A stretch of DNA of 64,000 nt from Strongylocentrotus purpuratus (taxonomy: Eukaryota > Echinodermata > Echinoidea > Camarodonta > Strongylocentrotidae), in the NCBI RefSeq assembly GCF_000002235.5, contig NW_022145597.1, positions 25,746,423 to 25,810,422 of the forward strand, given 5' to 3'. The notes under the pieces are model-generated. The model was given only the letters and a program-made list of their open reading frames with translations, was not told the DNA's origin and made no database searches. How positions within the stretch are numbered: position 1 is the stretch's first letter; each line of letters opens with the position of its first letter. Positions 60,501 through 64,000 of the stretch are shown here, one piece after another. Both the position numbers and the translations under genes were made by a program.

Positions 60501-63500
60501 ATAGTTGAAAATGTTTTTCTTAGCCACCAAGCTTCCGTGACTTTATAGTCTAGAGTCTTACTCCACTTTTGATATCAAATTGATAAAATTTCAACTACTG
60601 GGTAGTGGGTACCATGCAGTGTCAATAACTAAAAGAATTTAAAGGGATTGGGTAACTTTGTCTCAGATTCTGAAACAAAATCCTAGATTTAGCTAATGCT
60701 GCAATGATAATTATAAACCTTTAGGTCAGGCAGGAACCCCGTGACTTTTACAAGCTGATCGCCTGTCTGATTATAAAGATATTTATGATTGGAAATCTAA
60801 ACCAAACTTTGCGTTTTCCTAATGGTTTTCATAACACTACAATCTATTGGGGCAAACGAGTATGGTAAAATCGTTCGCTAAAAGATTTTTAATTTTTTAA
60901 GGCAGTTCTTGATCGTTTTGAAGCGCGATTTTTTTAGGGCTTCAATATTACACCACATCACAGACACTGATCACACGTGGGGTCATGCATCTCAGATAAA
61001 CGATGCCTTTAAACAAAAATCAAAAGAACTTACTTCCTGAGAGGTAAGCGTGGGGTTCGTTGGGTCCTAGAAACATGGCCTGTCCCGGTTGCAGGGTGAT
61101 ATGATTGAAGAGATATGAAACGAAGCACCCCACATCCCCAGGGAATTGACTATACAACCTCAGGGCCAGGGCTCCGTTGTTCTTGCTTAGGTCCTGTCCC
61201 GCAGCCTCTGTACAGTGCAAAGAAAAAATCATAAATAATAATAAGTCAAAAAGTCTATATAGCGCTTGTGACATAAAAGTTTCAAAGCGCTGTACACAAT
61301 TCAAGATTACATCAAGAAAAATCAATATTACTATTGGAATTAACATTACTTAAATTACCAAGAAAATAAATTATTACTAACATAACTGAACAAATTAACA
61401 TACTTAAAAAAAAACAAGAAAACCATAATTGTGAGGATCATTTTTAACAAGCCATTTATGTGCTTTTCATGATCTTCCTGCTTCAGATATCTTAATTAAT
61501 AAGTTTTTTTTTTATTGAAGATCATAGATTGTTTTTATTTTGACGTGGAAATAAATAAATGAAATGTAATGAAAGAAAATGAAATATTTATGATCAAGTA
61601 TCTCAAAAAGGAAACTGGTGATGTATATTATATATATCATACTCGTATGAGGTTGACAATGTGTTTTTATTTTAAATTATCAATTTGATAGGTTTTTTTC
61701 ACCTAATGCAATCATGAATGCCTGAGCACTGGCCAATTAAAAAAAATATTAAAAAAAATAGAATTTCCCTTTGCCCAAGTTTGAGATTCAATTCAATGAT
61801 GTGTAAGTGCATTCAACTGGAATGGAGATCATTCGACCAAATCATGGATTGAACATCCATTTCATCCCAAACTTAGGCAATTTGACTTGAATCAGAAGAA
61901 TACTGATGTTCAGCTGTCAAATAGCTAGATTTTATTGAAAAATGGTATTTAAAAACATAAAACAAACAATCTTGATAGGCTATCAGGTGAATGTCTAAGA
62001 TTAAATCTAGAACTAATTACAACGCTATAAAGGACTGAATCTGGGTTCCTTTTTTTCTTGTAACTAAAATCATAGAGGGATAGAACACCAGATGTGACAA
62101 CAAAGACAGGAAAACATTGCTTCATTTGAAATATTCATGATATATTCATGAAATTTACAAAAGTCAGACCCTCAATAAAATTAATTTAACAATGTTAAAT
62201 CTGAGATATACGGCCCTATATGTTATCAGTGTCTGTGATGTGGTGCAACATTGAAGCCCTGAAAAATTGCGCTTCAAAATGATCAAGAAGCGCCTCAAAA
62301 AAGTAAAAATCTTTGAGTGACCGGTTTTACCATAATCGTTTTCCCCAATAGGCTGTAGTGTTATGAAAACCGTTAGGAAAACACAATTTCGATTTGCAAT
62401 CATCAATATCTTGATAATCAGACAGGCAATCGGCTTTTAAAAGTCCGATGGGGTTCCTGACTGACCTAAAGGTTTATAATTATCATTGCAGCATGAGCTA
62501 AATCCAGGATTTTGTTTCAGAATCTGAGACAAAGTTACCCAATCCCTTTAACTACAGACTTAAACAATGTATTTTATATGGACTAATGAATTGAATCGAG
62601 AGTAAGACATATCTACCTTCTGCTTTGAGTCTTGTGATCATTGCCTCAAGCCTAGATGTCATCTCGGCAATTTCCTTATTCATGATTGCTGACAAACATT
62701 GTTTCAGCCCAGCACGACACTCCTCCGATGATCCATTCCCATCGCTAGCCTTGAGGGCAGCAGACAGGGAAGCAGCATTCTCATCACCAACTACCGCTCT
62801 GAGCTCAGGAACATCTGCAAACAGGAATATTGGATGCAACTGTTTTGAAAATGGAGTAAGCATCACCTATTATTTCATCTAAGAAAGGACTGATAATGAT
62901 AATAATAATAATAATAGTGGGTTTTGGAACGCGCTCATGTCTGTCAGACTTGACACTCCTGCTTCTCCTGATTATTACCATGGCTTTAGCACGGCTGCCA
63001 TTACGACGCTCTAGCATTTCAGGGAATTAATACCTGTCAGGTACCCATTTACATCACCTAGGCTGAGTGTGGCGGCATGACTCAAACCACGGACCTTGTG
63101 ATCGACAGTCCGGTGACATATCCACTCGACCATGACACCTCTACCAATGAAATAATAACCAAATATTCAAACTAGGAAGATATGTCACTTGGTGGTAGCT
63201 TGGACAATATTTTTCACTAAGAATGTGGAATTGTGTTTTATAGTAAAACAAAATGATGATGGACAAAGTGAGAAAGACAAAGGGAGATAGAGAGGTGTAG
63301 GAGAGGAGAGAGATGGAAAGAGAGAAGAGAAAGAGTGAAAGAGATTGATGATGAAAGACGTGTGAGAGAGGGAAAGAGAGAGACAGACAGAGAGAGAAAG
63401 AAAGAAGTCATACAAGAGAGTGAAAACAGAGAGAGAGAGAGAGAGAGTGTGAAAGAAGAAGACAGATTTATAGAGTAAGATATGAAGAGAGATTTTTTTT

Positions 63501-63759
63501 TAAAGCACAATAAAAGGTCAGCAGAGATAGAGGTATAGTCAAATATTTTCGGCTAAAAACATACAAAGAAAGAAAGAAATAAAGAAACAAACAAACACCA
63601 ACAGGAATCAAACTTACTCTCTAAGAAGTTGACTATTTCTGAGACTGGTCTAAATCCATTCATGCCTTCAAATGGGGTTAGAGCAAGGGCCATCTCTGGT
63701 TTGTGATTCGGGTCAGGGTACTTATCTGGCCTCTCTGCATGTAGCTGCTCAGCATGGGC
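57302..63759 (-). CDS. MPI: Mannose-6-phosphate isomerase, spliced, C-terminal 316 residues
   Basis: Five exons (63759-63618, 62814-62617, 61207-61034, 59198-58990, 57529-57302) join into 951 nt including the stop, with splice phases 1,1,1,0 that all fit and AG/GT borders throughout. The enzyme interconverts mannose-6-phosphate and fructose-6-phosphate in the cytosol and supplies GDP-mannose for glycosylation; it is a Zn cupin. Visible family marks are [15 protein letters not shown] (Glu is a Zn ligand in the family), [15 protein letters not shown] (His is a Zn ligand), [16 protein letters not shown] (catalytic Arg), IYDPPVPDF and a terminal ANESLAFKL. Human MPI is 423 residues, so about 107 residues, including the Gln/His zinc pair near HPNK, lie to the right of this window. 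No inactivating change is seen. An AATAAA on this strand at 56711-56706 could end the transcript. Confidence 0.95.
57678..57705 (+). repeat. Poly-G run in MPI intron
   Basis: Near-pure G; similar runs at 58198-58213 and 58889-58902 in the same intron. Confidence 0.9.
57985..58190 (-). pseudogene. Second decayed copy of MPI exon d with G1 MITE
   Basis: catagattgtgagggagggg, tcactagtgtcacctgtc and gtggggaaag after the G1 copy match exon d words gtagatggtgagggtggg, tcactagcatccgcttta and ctggggaag. A G run follows here too, as in the other copy about 700 bp away, so the two probably arose from one earlier duplicate. A third weak trace (ctacttggggaag then G run) is at 57657-57705. Confidence 0.65.
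58011..58135. mobile_element. MITE family G1, copy 3 (MPI intron)
   Basis: Interior ggccaatcaaatgccatgat and right end tatgaaacaggggct match family G1; the left end is shortened. Exon-d-like sequence follows directly on its right. Confidence 0.7.
58389..58585. mobile_element. MITE family T1, copy 3 (MPI intron)
   Basis: 197 bp flanked by TTAA at 58385-58388 and 58586-58589, ends AGGCACACTGTCCTAC and GCCTGCCT. The interior (gtccccCATGATCCTC-type words, gagataaccacctgtca) matches copy 1. It lies in the last MPI intron between two decayed exon copies. Confidence 0.75.
58655..58890 (-). pseudogene. Decayed copy of MPI exon d, split by G1 MITE
   Basis: The + strand words gactctggcaacggcagaat and gggagggttgtagatgggga, gggtcttactggggaag match exon d at 58991-59072 (aactctggctacggcaaaat, gggagggtcgtagatggtga, ctttactggggaag). 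The G1 MITE 58693-58841 sits between them. A G run follows at 58889-58902. Confidence 0.8.
58693..58841. mobile_element. MITE family G1, copy 2 (MPI intron)
   Basis: Ends gggccctgtttcataaaact and gttttatgtaacagggccc. It interrupts a decayed copy of MPI exon d: exon-like words lie on both sides, at 58655-58692 and 58842-58890. Confidence 0.8.
58990..59198 (-). CDS. MPI: MPI exon d, catalytic Arg exon
   Basis: The acceptor is tttcttttatag; the donor gtatgt starts at 58989. The codon split with exon c gives Asn before [20 protein letters not shown] (human has Asp). It continues [18 protein letters not shown] and [18 protein letters not shown]. The Arg of VRSGLTPKF corresponds to the catalytic Arg of the family. 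Decayed copies of the 3' part of this exon occur in the next intron. Confidence 0.95.
59812..60079. mobile_element. Short inverted-end element with TGCCTCCGC termini
   Basis: Ends ATGCCTCCGCCATGG and the inverse gtagcggaggcat. The interior has gtgacctttgacctc, ttggttcttgagataac and acggacggacagac. About 268 bp, in the MPI intron between exons c and d. No open frame of note. Confidence 0.6.
60088..60412 (-). mobile_element. MITE family T3, copy in MPI intron
   Basis: Ends in CCAGAACTGGTCTATACCTTTAA at its right side (quoted in part: AACTGGTCTATACCT), with TTAA at 60409-60412. The left end is altered and abuts the TGCCTCCGC element. A poly-C run lies at about 60114-60126. Confidence 0.7.
60639..61012 (+). 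mobile_element. MITE family T2, copy C (MPI intron)
   Basis: TTAA at 60639-60642 and 61009-61012; starts AGGGATTGGGTAAC and ends ACGATGCCT. It stops 21 bp before the MPI exon c boundary, on the donor side. Confidence 0.78.
61034..61207 (-). CDS. MPI: MPI exon c, cupin Zn-His exon
   Basis: The acceptor is actgtacag (AG at 61209-61208) and the donor gtaagt starts at 61033. It encodes [17 protein letters not shown], then [38 protein letters not shown]. The His of PHAYL corresponds to a Zn ligand (human His276). The exon is squeezed between repeats: a SINE-like tail starts about 22 bp above its acceptor side, and a MITE ends about 22 bp below its donor. Confidence 0.95.
61229..61312 (-). mobile_element. 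SINE/LINE tail fragment beside MPI exon c
   Basis: Triplet run ataataataag followed by tctatatagcgctt and tcaaagcgctgtaca, the usual 3' end of many marine-invertebrate SINEs. It lies about 21 bp from the exon c acceptor side. Confidence 0.5.
62185..62551 (-). mobile_element. MITE family T2, copy D (MPI intron)
   Basis: The right end GTTACCCAATCCCT plus TTAA (62548-62551) matches the family; the left end is eroded. It lies in the intron between MPI exons b and c. Confidence 0.72.
62617..62814 (-). CDS. MPI: MPI exon b
   Basis: The acceptor is tttgcag just above 62814 and the donor is gtagat below 62617. Phase 1 on both sides. The peptide begins (E)[17 protein letters not shown] and ends TRLKAE. 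This is the helical, weakly conserved insert of eukaryotic type I MPI, matching human VPEFQFLIGDEAATHL in place and spacing. A tRNA-derived SINE lies in the intron upstream and a TTAA-flanked MITE begins 66 bp into the intron downstream. Confidence 0.93.
62892..63144 (-). mobile_element. tRNA-derived SINE (S1), full-length-looking
   Basis: Read on the minus strand, the head has an A-box-like TGGTCGAGTGG at 63132-63122 and a B-box-like GGTTTGAGT at 63088-63080. The body follows, and the tail is an (AAT)-type triplet run (+ strand ataataataataataatag, 62897-62915). It lies in the MPI intron between exons a and b. Confidence 0.7.
63255..63490 (+). repeat. Imperfect (GA)n array in MPI intron
   Basis: Purine-rich gagagaaagaga words between MPI exons a and b. 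Confidence 0.9.
63618..63759 (-). CDS. MPI: MPI exon a (first exon in window)
   Basis: The acceptor is ctgcttccatag at 63771-63760; the donor is gtaagt directly after 63618. It encodes 47 residues plus one base, [17 protein letters not shown] then [15 protein letters not shown] and [13 protein letters not shown]. The Glu of NHKPE corresponds to a Zn ligand in known MPI enzymes. The start is phase 0, so it continues directly from an exon outside the window, which should end near the HPNK motif. Confidence 0.95.
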
Positions 63760-63796
63760 CTATGGAAGCAGATCAACAACATAACATTAGCATATT

Positions 63797-64000
63797 AAAG
63801 GGACTTGGTAACATTGTTCAGATGAGAGAAAATGGTGCTAAGGTATTCAATGCTAGGTGTACAATAAAAGATAATCTGAAAGTTTGAGTGAAAACGGACC
63901 ATTATTACTAATAAAAATTGGGAAAAAACCGATCTGATCAATTTCTTAATTCTCCCAACTATATTATTACAATTTAATTACATTTTAAGTAAATGTAAAT
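63797..64000. mobile_element. Possible start of a further TTAA MITE, cut by window edge
   Basis: TTAAAGGGACTTGGTAAC resembles the T2 end TTAAAGGGATTGGGTAAC, but the following sequence differs. The other end is outside the window. Confidence 0.35.

Noticed and set aside
1-64000. Retrovirus-like, LTR, Polinton or CRISPR structures
   Set aside because: No reverse transcriptase, integrase, capsid or polymerase motifs, no paired long terminal repeats, and no repeat-spacer array were seen.

Overview
This is an invertebrate animal genome window: AT-rich, intron-rich, crowded with short inverted-repeat transposons (MITEs), minisatellites and long (GA)n/(CT)n, (AT)n and (CAC)n arrays. The echinoderm-like repeat style (TTAA-flanked MITEs, 'gtggccacctgtctacaaag'-type elements, tRNA-derived SINE tails, many ACATGTAC words) suggests a marine deuterostome, most likely an echinoderm such as a sea urchin. 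That assignment is inference. No bacterial operon, CRISPR array, phage or intact autonomous transposon was seen.

Two host genes can be supported, and both are partial. On the + strand, two exons (44151-44310 and 45223-45446) encode the C-terminal end of a NALF/FAM155-type protein, the auxiliary subunit of the NALCN sodium-leak channel. They carry a cysteine-rich segment and a C-terminal hydrophobic helix. The start of the gene must lie upstream, so much of positions 1-44150 may be its intron or 5' flank. On the - strand, five exons between 63759 and 57302 join in frame into the C-terminal 316 residues of mannose-6-phosphate isomerase (MPI). All splice phases agree. The first ~107 residues lie beyond the right edge. 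The two genes converge, with about 11.9 kb between their stop codons, and have no obvious functional link.

Layout: 1-1060, a ~170-bp satellite; 1.1-6.8 kb, MITEs and G-rich minisatellites; 6.8-9.2 kb, microsatellites and a CpG-rich patch; 10.6-12.0 kb, a 1.4-kb trinucleotide field; 14-17.4 kb, SINE, MITE and GA arrays plus a tandem repeat; 19-25.2 kb, MITEs nested in tandem repeats; 27.6-28.1 kb, a ~110-bp repeat; 32.9-35.2 kb, a 236-bp repeat followed by a 153-bp minisatellite; 36.5-37.3 kb, a diverged minisatellite; 40.3-41.0 kb, a foldback MITE pair; 42.3-42.9 kb, a short minisatellite; 42.9-45.5 kb, NALF exons and a doubtful extra exon; 45.5-57.3 kb, mostly unrecognised intergenic sequence with a 46-bp minisatellite and a long palindrome; 57.3-64 kb, MPI, whose introns are packed with MITEs and SINE pieces.

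The most notable signal is local duplication of exon pieces. The MPI penultimate exon has at least two decayed copies in the following intron, each apparently hit by the same MITE family. The tail of the MPI last exon recurs downstream of the stop. A ~40-bp piece of the NALF cysteine-rich exon recurs twice in its own downstream intron. I found no convincing novel gene system.
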